64,000 nt of DNA from Simkaniaceae bacterium (lineage in GTDB: Bacteria > Chlamydiota > Chlamydiia > Chlamydiales > Simkaniaceae): contig CP073763.1 of NCBI GenBank assembly GCA_018399075.1, positions 744,001 to 808,000 of the forward strand, in the 5' to 3' direction. The notes below the pieces were generated by a model. That model did not search any database and was not told where the DNA came from. It saw only the letters and a program-made list of their open reading frames with translations. Positions 36,216-45,740 of the stretch are shown in pieces. The position numbers were made by a program, and so were the translations under genes. Numbering within the stretch: the stretch's first letter is position 1; each line of letters opens with the position of its first letter.

Positions 36216-36779
36216 ATGGATAGCGAAAGTCAAAAAGCACTGATTGTTGGTCTAGGGAACCCCGGAAAGAAGTATGATTCAACCCGGCACAACCTAGGGC
36301 AAATGGTCCTTTCTGCTTTTGCTGCAAAACACTCCCTTTCTTTTAAGAAAGAGGGTGATTTGAAAGGAGAGATTGCTAAAGGAAACTGGAAAAATGGAAA
36401 GGTTTTCCTCCTTTTTCCAACGACTTATATGAATCTTTCTGGACAAGCCGTTAGAAAAACAATGAGTTTTTACAAGATACCTGCTGATGAAGTTTTAATT
36501 CTCTCTGATGATGCAGCTCTTCCTTTTGGAACCATCCGGTTTAGGAAAAAAGGGAGTGCTGGTGGACATAATGGCCTTAAAAGCATCGAAGAGAGTTTAG
36601 GAACAAGAGAATACCACCGTCTCAAGCTTGGGATTGGTGAACCTGCAGTTGGTTATCTTGAAGACTATGTTTTAATGCCCTTTACGAAGGAAGAACAAGA
36701 AAAAATCCCCGAAATCACCACTCAAGCAGTGAACTTTATTGAAGAGTGGCTATTTCATGAAATGAAGGAACATGCATGA
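36216..36779 (+). CDS. pth: peptidyl-tRNA hydrolase
   Basis: Recycles dropped peptidyl-tRNA. 187 residues: LIVGLGNPGKKYDSTRHNLG with the catalytic His, LLFPTTYMNLSGQAV, and SAGGHNGLKSIEESLGTREYHRLKLGIG. The start has no clear ribosome site, 6 nt after rplY, so translation may depend on upstream reading. Overlaps rpsF by 4 nt. Confidence 0.95.
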   Translation: MDSESQKALIVGLGNPGKKYDSTRHNLGQMVLSAFAAKHSLSFKKEGDLKGEIAKGNWKNGKVFLLFPTTYMNLSGQAVRKTMSFYKIPADEVLILSDDAALPFGTIRFRKKGSAGGHNGLKSIEESLGTREYHRLKLGIGEPAVGYLEDYVLMPFTKEEQEKIPEITTQAVNFIEEWLFHEMKEHA

Positions 36780-37117
36780 CTAAAAAAGAGTTAAGACTCT
36801 ACGAAGGGATGTACATCCTGAGTGCATCACTTAGTGAAGATGCTCTCAAAAAAGCTTTGGAGCGGATCACTAAAACCATCGAAGAAAATGGTGGAGAAAT
36901 CCATAAGATTCATGAGATGGGACGCAAAAAGCTTGCTTATGAAATTGATGGACATAAGCAAGGACAATACTTTCTCCTTTACTTCTCAGTATACCCAAGT
37001 TTACTTGATGAGATGTGGAAAGAGTACCACTTGAACGAAGATTTGATTCGCTATGTCACAATGCGTGCGGAAAAAGTCGTCGAGAAAATCGAATTTAAAC
37101 CTTTAGTTGAAGCGTAA
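36776..37117 (+). CDS. rpsF: 30S ribosomal protein S6
   Basis: 113 residues; [41 protein letters not shown] and [13 protein letters not shown] are S6 blocks. Binds S18. Start overlaps pth (ATGA). Next gene rpsR follows in the usual pairing. Confidence 0.95.
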   Translation: MTKKELRLYEGMYILSASLSEDALKKALERITKTIEENGGEIHKIHEMGRKKLAYEIDGHKQGQYFLLYFSVYPSLLDEMWKEYHLNEDLIRYVTMRAEKVVEKIEFKPLVEA

Positions 37118-37127
37118 GGAGCAAGCG

Positions 37128-37367
37128 ATGATGAAAAGACGACCGAGCTTCGGTTTTAAAAAGAGAAAATCGTGCCCATTCAGAGCTTCTGGAGTTAAGG
37201 CAATCGATTACAAAGATGTTGAGACCTTAGAGAAGTTTATTACAGAACGTGGAAAGATTCTTCCTCGTCGGATTACTGGGGTTTCTCACCACTATCAGCA
37301 ATTGCTTAAGAAAGCAATCAAGCAAGCTAGACACATGGCGCTTTTGCCCTTTGTTGCGGAGGAGTAA
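37128..37367 (+). CDS. rpsR: 30S ribosomal protein S18
   Basis: 79 residues: [18 protein letters not shown] then [23 protein letters not shown] and [25 protein letters not shown], all S18. ATG 37128 has AAGGAG 7 nt upstream; the longer open frame overlaps rpsF. Confidence 0.96.
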   Translation: MMKRRPSFGFKKRKSCPFRASGVKAIDYKDVETLEKFITERGKILPRRITGVSHHYQQLLKKAIKQARHMALLPFVAEE

Positions 37368-37370
37368 TAG

Positions 37371-38006
37371 ATGAATCAGAAGAAAAGTACAAAAACAAAG
37401 CTCCTTCTTCTTGAAGATGTTACAAATCTAGGGAAGAAAGGGGAACTAGCCTCAGCAAAACCTGGTTTTGTCCGAAACTTTCTCCTCCCGCAGAAGAAAG
37501 CAGTTATTGCAGATAAGCGGACTATACGCATGCAAGAACAACTAAAAGAGGAACGGGAAGTTCAAGCAGCGCAAGATAAAAAAGATGCTGAAGCACTTGC
37601 TGCGCGCCTTAAAGATAAGACGTTAACAACTAAAGCAAAGAACGATTCTCAAGGACACCTCTATGGATCTATTGCTACTGTTGATATCGTTAAGATTTTG
37701 AGTGAGCAAGAAGGACTAACAATCGAAAGAAAGAATGTTATTCTTCCGAAGCCTATTAAGATGGTCGGCATTTATGACATTGAATTGAGACTTAAGGAAA
37801 ATGTTCCTGCAACTTTTAAACTGAGAGTTCAAGGGGAAAACAAAATCCAAGAGGTAAAAACTCAAGTAGAGGTTATAGATGAGGAAGACGAAGCTCAGGC
37901 GGAAGAAGCTGAGGGTGTTTCTGATGAAGCACTAGATGATCTTCCAATGAAAAGTGAGCTGGAAAAAGAGATGAAAGAAGAGCTTAAAGAGCGCACGAAA
38001 GAGTGA
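37371..38006 (+). CDS. rplI: 50S ribosomal protein L9 with acidic C-terminal extension
   Basis: 211 residues against the usual ~150. N-domain LLEDVTNLGKKGELASAKPGFVRNFLLP is standard; the C-domain reaches about residue 165. The remaining ~45 residues are strongly acidic (IDEEDEAQAEEAEG to EKEMKEELKERTKE), probably disordered. Extended L9 tails occur in chlamydiae. The stop overlaps ispE as GTGA. Confidence 0.93.
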   Translation: MNQKKSTKTKLLLLEDVTNLGKKGELASAKPGFVRNFLLPQKKAVIADKRTIRMQEQLKEEREVQAAQDKKDAEALAARLKDKTLTTKAKNDSQGHLYGSIATVDIVKILSEQEGLTIERKNVILPKPIKMVGIYDIELRLKENVPATFKLRVQGENKIQEVKTQVEVIDEEDEAQAEEAEGVSDEALDDLPMKSELEKEMKEELKERTKE

Positions 38007-38827
38007 AGTTATTTTCACCTTCAAAACTCAATCTTTTTTTTCGCGTCCTAAGTAAACGCGAGGATGGCTTTCATGAGATCGCAAGTCTCATGCAGGCCAT
38101 CACCCTTGGCGATACCCTTCTCTTTGAAGAGAGTGAAAAAGATTGCCTTACTTGCACGGATCCCAAAATTCCTACGGATAATCGAAATTTTATCCATAGG
38201 GCTCGGGCTCTTTTCCGAACCAAAACCGACTTTAAAACGCCTATTGCTATCCATGCTGAGAAAAGAATTCCAGCAGAGGGGGGCTTTGGCGGTGGTAGTG
38301 GGAATATTGCAACCACCCTTTGGGCTCTCAACCAAATGAGCGGCAAAGGAGTCAATGAAGCAACCCTTCGCCAGTGGGCTGGGGAACTTTCATCTGATGC
38401 ACCTTTTTTTTTCTCTACAGGAACCGCTTATACGACGGGTCGTGGAGAGAAGGTCTTTTCTCTTCCACCGCTCGAAAAGAAAACGCTTTATCTAGCAAAA
38501 CCTGAGGGAGGACTTTCAACCCCTCTCGTCTATCGTCATTGCGAGCCCAATGTGAATGATATTGATCCAAAGAGACTTTTGGGTCATGCCATTGCGGGGG
38601 ACTTAGAAGGAATCAATGATTTAGAGTATGCTGCCTTTGCTCTTCGTCCCGATCTATGGGAGCTTAAAGAAGGGTTGATCAATCTTGGTTTTGAAACAGT
38701 TGCAATGACAGGCAGTGGAACAGGGTTTTATTGCTTAGGATCTGTTGAAAATCCTTCTCTTCCGGGAATTCAATTTTGGAAGACTTCGTATCTTTCTCGA
38801 GGGGAAAAGTGGTACGAACCCTCATAA
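38003..38827 (+). CDS. ispE: 4-diphosphocytidyl-2-C-methyl-D-erythritol kinase
   Basis: GHMP kinase of the MEP isoprenoid pathway. 274 residues: FSPSKLNLFFRVLSKREDGFHEI (substrate loop with K and DG-HE), phosphate loop GGFGGGSGNIATTL, and TGSGTGFY near the end. GTG 38003 gives the normal N terminus. Its end overlaps the next gene start by 19 nt. Confidence 0.93.
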   Translation: MKLFSPSKLNLFFRVLSKREDGFHEIASLMQAITLGDTLLFEESEKDCLTCTDPKIPTDNRNFIHRARALFRTKTDFKTPIAIHAEKRIPAEGGFGGGSGNIATTLWALNQMSGKGVNEATLRQWAGELSSDAPFFFSTGTAYTTGRGEKVFSLPPLEKKTLYLAKPEGGLSTPLVYRHCEPNVNDIDPKRLLGHAIAGDLEGINDLEYAAFALRPDLWELKEGLINLGFETVAMTGSGTGFYCLGSVENPSLPGIQFWKTSYLSRGEKWYEPS

Positions 38828-39519
38828 TTTTTTTACTTTTTCTTTCCTTTCTTCATGGAGCAGGCCCTATGACCCATCTTTTTCTTGGAGAAGAGTTTTG
38901 TAAAATGCACCGCATTGAGGATGAGGTCAACAAACGAGACTTTTTGGTTGGAACCTTATTTCCAGATATCCGTTATATCACCCATTTTCCAAGAGAAAGA
39001 ACCCATTTTATTGTAAAAAGCTTGAAAGAAGTTGAAGAGAGCTCTTCCTATTTTGCTATGGGGATGAAATTTCATGCATGGGTAGATACTGTGCGCGAAG
39101 ACTTTGTCGTAGCTTCAGGAATCTATGAAAAAGTAGCTCCCTATGCAAATGGACGAAAGGCAACCCTTTTAAAATTTATTGAAGAAGAGATCATAGACTA
39201 TGATGGAAGAAAATGGAGAGTCTTTTTTGGAGAGTCTCTTGATGAAGAAAAAGCCTATGCATCTGAAGAACAAATTCAAAAATGGCACACAATCGTTTGG
39301 GGAGCTATGCAAGCAAGGCCTAGTTGGCCTCTTTGGGGACTTTCTTATGTAAAATCTCAAGCTTTTGGGATTTCGAATGAAACACTTTATCAATGGAGTT
39401 ATGATCTTCCAAAACTTGGAAGAGATCCAATGCTTCAAGGGTATGTTCACGACCTATTAGACCACATGTTACAAGAGATGGAACAGCAGAGCTTTCTCCT
39501 TAAAAAAATAAATAGTTGA
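38809..39519 (+). CDS. exported protein resembling zinc-dependent phospholipase C
   Basis: 236 residues from GTG 38809 (GAGGGG 4 nt upstream), opening with a signal peptide (RTLIIFLLFLSFLHGAG). After cleavage come MTHLFLGEEF, FLVGTLFPDIRYITHF and MGMKFHAWVD; this spacing of His and Asp resembles the zinc-dependent phospholipase C/S1-P1 nuclease fold, in which they bind zinc. The match is by eye and weak. It would act in the periplasm or outside the cell. Co-translated with ispE, with no functional link apparent. Confidence 0.6.
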   Translation: MVRTLIIFLLFLSFLHGAGPMTHLFLGEEFCKMHRIEDEVNKRDFLVGTLFPDIRYITHFPRERTHFIVKSLKEVEESSSYFAMGMKFHAWVDTVREDFVVASGIYEKVAPYANGRKATLLKFIEEEIIDYDGRKWRVFFGESLDEEKAYASEEQIQKWHTIVWGAMQARPSWPLWGLSYVKSQAFGISNETLYQWSYDLPKLGRDPMLQGYVHDLLDHMLQEMEQQSFLLKKINS

Positions 39520-39580
39520 TTTTTTTTTATAGAATTGATTTTATGGACTTTCTCTTAGGACTTAATTTAGGAACGAAAAA

Positions 39581-40762
39581 ATGAGAAAGTTTTTAACCCT
39601 TGCAGCTATTGCTCTCACGAATGTAGTTATTGCTCACGATAACTCTTCATATATGGACAATCAGCAAACCCAATCAAAAAATGGAATGGGTGATTATTCA
39701 ACAGTAATGGATAGTCTTCAAAAGAAACAGTATGATGATGGAACAAACTTTATTATAAGCGTTGTTCCTGCAGCAGTTCAGCCTGATTTTACCATGGCTT
39801 ATTTTACAGATATAACTTTTGCTGATACGTCTGGAGGTGTTTCAGGTCTTGCAGCAGGAGATATTACTTTTCATAGGCAACGGCTTCCTGCAGATTTTCG
39901 ATTTGGTATCACTGGACAGTTTAGTTACCTTCTTCCCACAGACAGTTATTTAGATTTATTTTACAACTACTATGGGATTTCTTCTTCAGCTTCTAATCGT
40001 ATTAAAGATGGATCTGCTGAAATCTTTGATGACTTTGTGTTTGGTGGAAGTGCTAGCTTAACAGGGCAATATCACTTTGGTGAGTTTTATTTCAGAACAA
40101 GAATTGCAATTCTAAATTTCTTAGATAAATATTTCCATAATGATGCCTCCTTTGGTTTTAGCTTTCAAAACTTGAACCTCCACCACCATAACCGCGTTAA
40201 GGATATTCATTTCCAAATGGGAGAAACGAATACTGATGATGGTCTAACCACTACAGATCTTTCTCTCCGCACTAAACAAAAACATAAAGTCTTTGGTTTT
40301 GGACCGTCATTTAAATGGTTAACTACATTGGATTTACTTCCAATGCGTCTGCGTCCTCACAACTTAAGCTTTGTCTCAGAGGTTAAGTTTGCCCTTCTCT
40401 ATGCAAAATATTTTGGAAAAGGAGCAGCTGGGTTGGAGGGATCATCTGTAATCACTGGATCAACAGGTGGGAATGATGGAACGGATGCTTTTGATATCAA
40501 TGCTCGTTGGAGATCGCCGTCGAATTACTTTGTCACCCTTAACACGAATCTAAAAGCAGGTTTAATGTATTCTTATAAAGATTTCTCTATGGAGTTTGCT
40601 TATAAGATTCTATATTTTAGCGATGAAGAATATAATGTTGGCGACTTTATTCGTGGAACATTTGCAGAGGGTGTTATCCCTGACCTCTCTCAACTCTTTA
40701 ACGTTTTCCCAACTAACATTGGGTTTAGAGCCTTAGAGGTTGCATTAAATTATAAATTCTAA
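39581..40762 (+). CDS. outer membrane beta-barrel protein
   Basis: 393 residues with signal peptide (MRKFLTLAAIALTNVVIA). The mature part alternates hydrophobic and polar residues with many aromatics and Gly, and ends ALEVALNYKF; a C-terminal Phe is the BamA-recognised barrel mark. Few cysteines, so not a disulfide-linked MOMP. Residues ~285-300 hold a Gly/Ser/Thr-rich loop. Closed by a strong terminator. Probably a porin-like or lineage-specific protein; exact family unknown. Confidence 0.75.
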   Translation: MRKFLTLAAIALTNVVIAHDNSSYMDNQQTQSKNGMGDYSTVMDSLQKKQYDDGTNFIISVVPAAVQPDFTMAYFTDITFADTSGGVSGLAAGDITFHRQRLPADFRFGITGQFSYLLPTDSYLDLFYNYYGISSSASNRIKDGSAEIFDDFVFGGSASLTGQYHFGEFYFRTRIAILNFLDKYFHNDASFGFSFQNLNLHHHNRVKDIHFQMGETNTDDGLTTTDLSLRTKQKHKVFGFGPSFKWLTTLDLLPMRLRPHNLSFVSEVKFALLYAKYFGKGAAGLEGSSVITGSTGGNDGTDAFDINARWRSPSNYFVTLNTNLKAGLMYSYKDFSMEFAYKILYFSDEEYNVGDFIRGTFAEGVIPDLSQLFNVFPTNIGFRALEVALNYKF

Positions 40763-40787
40763 AAAATCAGAGTTTTTTTAGTTTCAT

Positions 40788-40824
40788 AAAAAGCTCTCAG
40801 CCTAAACCGCTGGGAGCTTTTTGT
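40788..40824 (+). terminator. rho-independent terminator of the OMP gene
   Basis: 14-bp stem with one wobble pair (40788-40801 with 40809-40822), loop CTAAACC, T-tract in the 3' arm. Its A-run also makes it a possible leftward terminator. Confidence 0.85.
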
Positions 40825-40887
40825 TATATCTAAACAAATCTGCGATAAACGTGACAAATAGTCGATAATATGAGATGATTTGGGGTG

Positions 40888-41892
40888 ATGAAAACAAAAC
40901 TATATGATGATCAGCTCATAGTGATAACAGGAGCTGCCGGCTTTATTGGTTCGGGAGTTGTCCGCTATCTCAATGATAAAGGTTATAATAATCTTTTACT
41001 TGTCGATGACTTTCGAGAATCGGTGAAATGGATGAATCTCCGTAATAAGCGTTATGTCGACTTTATTTCGCGTGATGATATTTTTGATTTTTTGGATGGA
41101 AGAGAGCAAGAGATAGAAGCATTTGTTCACTTAGGAGCGTGCTCTAGTACTGTTGAGACGGACGGGGATTATTTCATGAAAACCAATTATCGGTTTTCAG
41201 TCAGGCTTGCTGAATATGCTTTAGAGAATGATCACCGCTTTATTTATGCTTCATCAGCAGCAACTTATGGAGATGGCTCCCTAGGCTTTGTTGATGATGA
41301 GTCGCAGCTAGATGCTTTAAGCCCTTTAAACATCTATGGCTTTTCAAAGCAGATGTTTGACAAGTGGCTTCAAGAGCAAGGGGTTTTAAATAAAGTTGTC
41401 GGTCTTAAGTATTTTAATATCTTTGGCCCTAATGAATACCATAAAGGGCGGATGGGATCGATGATCATGCATATGGCTGATCAAATCCAAAAAACGGGTA
41501 AAATTCACTTATTTAAATCTTCTGATCCAGATAAATTTGGAGATGGAGATCAGTGTCGAGATTTTCTCTATGTGAAAGACGCTGTTAAAATGACTACGTT
41601 CTTCCTTGATAATGATATTTGCGGTCTCTTTAATGTCGGAAGCGGTGAGGCTAATACATGGAATGCAATGGCCAAAAATGTCTTTAAAGGGCTTGGAAAG
41701 CCAGAAAATATCGAATACATTCCAATGCCAGAAGATCTATTGGGGAAATACCAAAATTATACCTGCGCCGATATGAATAAATTCCATAATGCTGCAAAAG
41801 AAAAGAAGTTATCATTTAAAAGTGATTATACTTTTGAAAGTGCAATCGAAGATTACGTTAAAAACTACCTCCTTAAGGACGCAAGATGGTAA
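40888..41892 (+). CDS. hldD: ADP-L-glycero-D-manno-heptose 6-epimerase
   Basis: SDR-type epimerase that makes ADP-L,D-heptose for the LPS inner core. 334 residues: GAAGFIGSGVVRYL (NADP-binding), HLGACSST, YASSAATYGDG, Y-x3-K in IYGFSKQMFDKW and KYFNIFGPNEYHKG. ATG 40888 used. Heptose synthesis suggests an LPS core larger than the deep-rough Chlamydia form. Overlaps the next gene by 7 nt. Confidence 0.92.
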   Translation: MKTKLYDDQLIVITGAAGFIGSGVVRYLNDKGYNNLLLVDDFRESVKWMNLRNKRYVDFISRDDIFDFLDGREQEIEAFVHLGACSSTVETDGDYFMKTNYRFSVRLAEYALENDHRFIYASSAATYGDGSLGFVDDESQLDALSPLNIYGFSKQMFDKWLQEQGVLNKVVGLKYFNIFGPNEYHKGRMGSMIMHMADQIQKTGKIHLFKSSDPDKFGDGDQCRDFLYVKDAVKMTTFFLDNDICGLFNVGSGEANTWNAMAKNVFKGLGKPENIEYIPMPEDLLGKYQNYTCADMNKFHNAAKEKKLSFKSDYTFESAIEDYVKNYLLKDARW

Positions 41893-43214
41893 AACTTCTC
41901 GGCTCTTTTAGCCGTTTGAAACCAGCCAAGGTTTTAGTTCTTGGCGATTTCATGCTTGATACCTATACAACTGGAAGAGTCCAAAGGATCTCTCCTGAGG
42001 CTCCCGTTCCTATTCTCCATGTTCAAAAAACTGAAGATCTTCCTGGTGGAACTGGGAATGTTGTCCTCAACCTTAAAGCGTTGGGTGCAGAAGTTATCGC
42101 AGTGGGGCGTATAGGCGATGATAAAGAGGGATTCCGACTCAAACAGCTCCTTGAAGAGGAAGGTGTTGATACCTCTGGTATCTTTATCCAAGAAGGGATT
42201 AGTACGCCTTTAAAAAATCGATTGATTGCTGATGCGCAACAACTCATCCGCGTTGATCAAGAATGTATTACCCCCCTTTCTTCTGAAATTGAAAATGAGG
42301 TTATCGCTTATATTTCTAATGTTGCTCATCAAATTCAAGTCATTGCTATTTCAGATTATGCAAAAGGGTTTCTTTCAAAGTCTCTGCTTCAAATGGTGAT
42401 TGATTTAGCTAAAAAGCGGGGAATTCCTACAATCGTTGATCCCAAAGGAGATGATTTTTCCAAGTATCATGGCGCAACGATGATTAAGCCCAACTATAAG
42501 GAAGCTGTTGCCGCTTCTAAACTTCCGAGTGATTCTGACCTCGATGCGATTGGCCATTCTCTTCTGTCTCAAACCGCTTCAGAAATGATCATGGTTACCC
42601 GTTCTGAGGAGGGGATTTCTCTTTTTGAGCACAATAAAAAGCGCTTTGATTTTCCTGTTAAATCGCGTGAGGTTAAAGATGTAACAGGGGCGGGAGATAC
42701 CGTTTTAGCAATGACAACGATGACTTTTGCTTCTGGTCTGAATCTAAAAGAGGGGCTCGAGCTTTCAAATATTGCGGCAGGGATTGCCATAGAGCGGCTC
42801 GGGTGTGTTCGCGTTTCCCTTTCAGAGCTCGCAGAACGTCTTCTAGAAACCAATGTAAGCAATAAAATATTTGATGAAAATCATCTTTTTGCCCTTGAGC
42901 AAGCCCTAGAGGAAAAAAAGCTGACAATTCTTGGGATTAATACCGAAGATGGTGTTTCAAGTGGCCTCTTTTCCCATATTCAAAAACTTTCTAAACAGTC
43001 TGCAAATGAAAGGCTCATGATCTATCTGATCGACTCAGATCCCGATCAGGATTTTCTCTCCCTTCTATCCTCCCTCCATGAAGTAGATTTCATTGTGATT
43101 CAGTCAGATAGCCTGACGAGCCTCACCGAAAAAGTCCATCCAAATAAAGTTTACACATTAAATAGTGATGGAACTTTAAATAATGTTTCCCATCCAAAAG
43201 CTCTTTTGATTTAA
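41886..43214 (+). CDS. hldE: heptose-7-phosphate kinase with decayed adenylyltransferase domain
   Basis: 442 residues. Residues 1-~320 are a PfkB-type HldE/RfaE kinase: LPGGTGNVVLNL (52-63), NRLIADAQQLIRVDQE, and DVTGAGDT (265-272) with catalytic D271; they phosphorylate D-manno-heptose-7-P at C1. In bifunctional HldE a second domain with GCFD and HxGH motifs adenylates the product. Residues ~330-442 here have the right size and keep LLSSLHEVDFIVIQ and V-HPNKVYTLN, but neither GCFD nor HxGH is visible. Adenylation must come from another enzyme, or the pathway ends earlier. Confidence 0.85.
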   Translation: MVKLLGSFSRLKPAKVLVLGDFMLDTYTTGRVQRISPEAPVPILHVQKTEDLPGGTGNVVLNLKALGAEVIAVGRIGDDKEGFRLKQLLEEEGVDTSGIFIQEGISTPLKNRLIADAQQLIRVDQECITPLSSEIENEVIAYISNVAHQIQVIAISDYAKGFLSKSLLQMVIDLAKKRGIPTIVDPKGDDFSKYHGATMIKPNYKEAVAASKLPSDSDLDAIGHSLLSQTASEMIMVTRSEEGISLFEHNKKRFDFPVKSREVKDVTGAGDTVLAMTTMTFASGLNLKEGLELSNIAAGIAIERLGCVRVSLSELAERLLETNVSNKIFDENHLFALEQALEEKKLTILGINTEDGVSSGLFSHIQKLSKQSANERLMIYLIDSDPDQDFLSLLSSLHEVDFIVIQSDSLTSLTEKVHPNKVYTLNSDGTLNNVSHPKALLI

Positions 43215-43234
43215 TCGCTAAAATCTGATAAAAT
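43206..43234 (+). promoter_or_regulatory. promoter of the 43269 gene
   Basis: TTGATT (43206-43211), 17-nt spacer, TAAAAT (43229-43234). The -35 adjoins the hldE stop codon. Confidence 0.5.
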
Positions 43235-43268
43235 TTTTGCCATAACCAACAAAAAAATTTGAAAAATT

Positions 43269-45740
43269 ATGGCATTTGTCGATTGTCAGCTTATTGCGCC
43301 TCAATCACCACTTAGCACTCTACTTGTTGAACCTGTTCAAGAAGGTATTTATGCAACCCACCAGGGGGCTCAAGTAGTTTATGAGATCTTTGAAAAGTGT
43401 CTATCAAATAAGAGCCTTCCAGAGCCTCAGCGTTTAGCTGTGGGAGCGGCCTATCTTTTAACAGGGGTTTCAATGCTTATCCCTTTGGTTAATGCTGTTA
43501 TTTTTCAAATCTTTGTTTCTGTTGCAGGGAGCTATCGAGAGGCATTAAGAGAGGCTATTGACAAGGGAGAGACTGAAACTGTTAAACGCTATTTAAATCT
43601 TGGTGTGAGTCCCAATAATATTTATGATACAAAGGCGCTTCTTTTTCGCTCCACAAACAGTGAAATTATCGAGGCACTTATAGATGCTGGTGCAGACCTG
43701 ACTCGAACCTATCAAGGGATGTCCTCTCTTGAGCACATGGTTGTTAATGGCAGGGAAGATCTAGCTGCAAAATACTTTGATCGGTCTTGTTTAGATGAAG
43801 CGGAATACCAAGCGGCAATCGACAATGAAAATTGGTCTTTTGCAGCCTTTCTTATCCGAATGGGAAAGGGCTCTCTAATGAGTAGGGAAAAGATCGCTAT
43901 TAGCCTTAAGAGTGAAAATCTTTTAGAGCTTCCTCTTATACAGGGGAATGTGAGACAACTGTGGCAGCTGAATCAAGACCATGGTCCTCACCAAATCAAA
44001 GCTTGGGTTACTGATCTTCAAAAACGCTACCCTAAAATGAAAGTGGATTGGATTTGGACGGCACTTATCAAAACTTATTGTGAAGGTCAAATGGAAGTAG
44101 AGGATAGGGTGCTATCCGAGATCTTCAAACAGGGGGCATTGAGAGAGGGTGTTGATGAGTTAAACTTTCATACAAGGGACTTTCTCTATTGGGCTGGCAT
44201 TGAGGGTAGAGAGGGGCTAGTCTATCGACTGATTCGTGAAAGACTTCTTTCAGTTGATTCAACTGCTATTGAAAAACTATTAGAAGATCCAGAAGATCGT
44301 CGAAGACTTCTTGATTTTGCCCTTCGGTTGGGGTATTGCGGCACCTATGATGACATCAGTCAAAATGTCTACCGCAGCGTAACTGAGAATCCTTTAGAGG
44401 GTATTGTTGCAACGCAAAATGCCGGAAGGCTTCGGCCGTTTGTCGAGAGTCATACCTTTGAAGAGTTTTATCAGAATTATCTCAACTTAAAGGGTGCTTT
44501 TCCCAGTATGTATACGGGATGGATGTGGAATGTGATCTATGAAATCCCTTCGAGTCATTTTGAGCAATATTCTCCGGTTCAGGAAAGTGAAGCAATCACA
44601 AGTGCGCCGCCTCACTGCTATTCCTTTTCAGAGTTATTAACTATTTATGATCGGATTAATTTTGAGGATCCTAGGGAGGCTCATTACATTGATGAAAAAG
44701 CGCGCCTTGAAACACTCGATACGAACCGTCCTGTTATCCGGACGCCCCGTGAAATTAGAAAGGGATTAAGCAATATTCTAAAAGCGCTTGAGACAGGGTA
44801 TCAGGTCTACCAATTAGAACCTAAAGAGGTGGAGAGTTATCGAATTCAGATTCAGTGGATCATCCATTACTTAAAGAAAGACCTAAAAAGGGGCTTTTTG
44901 CCAAGGGATAAAGCCAATGTTCTGATTGATATGGGTAAAGCCTGTTTGATGTGTCCTGGAAGATATAATGACATTTTTGATTGTGCGATTCGGCGTCTTA
45001 AAAATGAAAAAGTTCGTGTGGTTTCCTTTGAAGATCAAGTTCAGCAGTACTTCGCAGATCTTCGATCGAAAACTCTTACGCGAGTCGCTTTTAAAGAGGC
45101 TAAAGGGTGTGTTCATGCATGGGAGAACCTTGTTTATCATTTACATGAAGAGCGGGCTCTTAAAGAACCAAAGCCTCAGAGAATTTTTTCTTCGCAGATG
45201 ATCGATCCATCACTGCCTGAGACCTATCATTTCATTTTTAAATCAGATGCTAAAGAGGCCTTTGATGCTGAGTATACGCCTGAAGAGATGATGGGGGTTT
45301 TGGTTGAATTTGCAAGGGTAGATAGAAAAAGAAGTCAGGAAGAGAATGATTTTAATGAACTCATGATGGATGCGATGGTTGAAGCCTATAGTACTCGGTT
45401 TCCAGCGATTCAAGCTCTAGAGCTCAGAATGAAAGTCAGAGTGGTTGAAAAAACTCATTTTGAAGATCAAGTACTGCCGCTTGAACAAGTGGAAGCACTC
45501 TTTCAATCTATTGATCCTTTTTATAAGATTTCAAGAAGCGATGAGGAAACTATGACATGGACCGTTTCCAAGCACTTTGCAGATTTTAAACGCGCTTTTT
45601 TAGCTTATAAAATCCGTCCATTTACCGAGGATCTGATGGGGTATGCTCTTCCCGAAGTGATTCATCCACTAGTTATGGGAACGGTTCTTTGCAAGCTGAG
45701 GCATTTAAGGCCACGTATTACATTTGCTGCAGGCGTTTAA
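43269..45740 (+). CDS. large protein with N-terminal membrane hairpin and ankyrin-like repeats
   Basis: 823 residues. A hydrophobic block at 57-87 (VGAAYLLTGVSMLIPLVNAV) suits a membrane hairpin; residues ~90-170 read as two to three degenerate ankyrin repeats (REAIDKGETETVKRYLNLGVSP, EALIDAGADL). The rest is helix-rich and unrecognised; 247-271 and 402-426 share a Tyr-Pro-Lys/Ser-Met then W-x-W pattern, a possible internal repeat. No signal peptide. It has its own promoter, and this layout suits a secreted or inclusion-membrane effector, which is inference. Confidence 0.6.
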   Translation: MAFVDCQLIAPQSPLSTLLVEPVQEGIYATHQGAQVVYEIFEKCLSNKSLPEPQRLAVGAAYLLTGVSMLIPLVNAVIFQIFVSVAGSYREALREAIDKGETETVKRYLNLGVSPNNIYDTKALLFRSTNSEIIEALIDAGADLTRTYQGMSSLEHMVVNGREDLAAKYFDRSCLDEAEYQAAIDNENWSFAAFLIRMGKGSLMSREKIAISLKSENLLELPLIQGNVRQLWQLNQDHGPHQIKAWVTDLQKRYPKMKVDWIWTALIKTYCEGQMEVEDRVLSEIFKQGALREGVDELNFHTRDFLYWAGIEGREGLVYRLIRERLLSVDSTAIEKLLEDPEDRRRLLDFALRLGYCGTYDDISQNVYRSVTENPLEGIVATQNAGRLRPFVESHTFEEFYQNYLNLKGAFPSMYTGWMWNVIYEIPSSHFEQYSPVQESEAITSAPPHCYSFSELLTIYDRINFEDPREAHYIDEKARLETLDTNRPVIRTPREIRKGLSNILKALETGYQVYQLEPKEVESYRIQIQWIIHYLKKDLKRGFLPRDKANVLIDMGKACLMCPGRYNDIFDCAIRRLKNEKVRVVSFEDQVQQYFADLRSKTLTRVAFKEAKGCVHAWENLVYHLHEERALKEPKPQRIFSSQMIDPSLPETYHFIFKSDAKEAFDAEYTPEEMMGVLVEFARVDRKRSQEENDFNELMMDAMVEAYSTRFPAIQALELRMKVRVVEKTHFEDQVLPLEQVEALFQSIDPFYKISRSDEETMTWTVSKHFADFKRAFLAYKIRPFTEDLMGYALPEVIHPLVMGTVLCKLRHLRPRITFAAGV

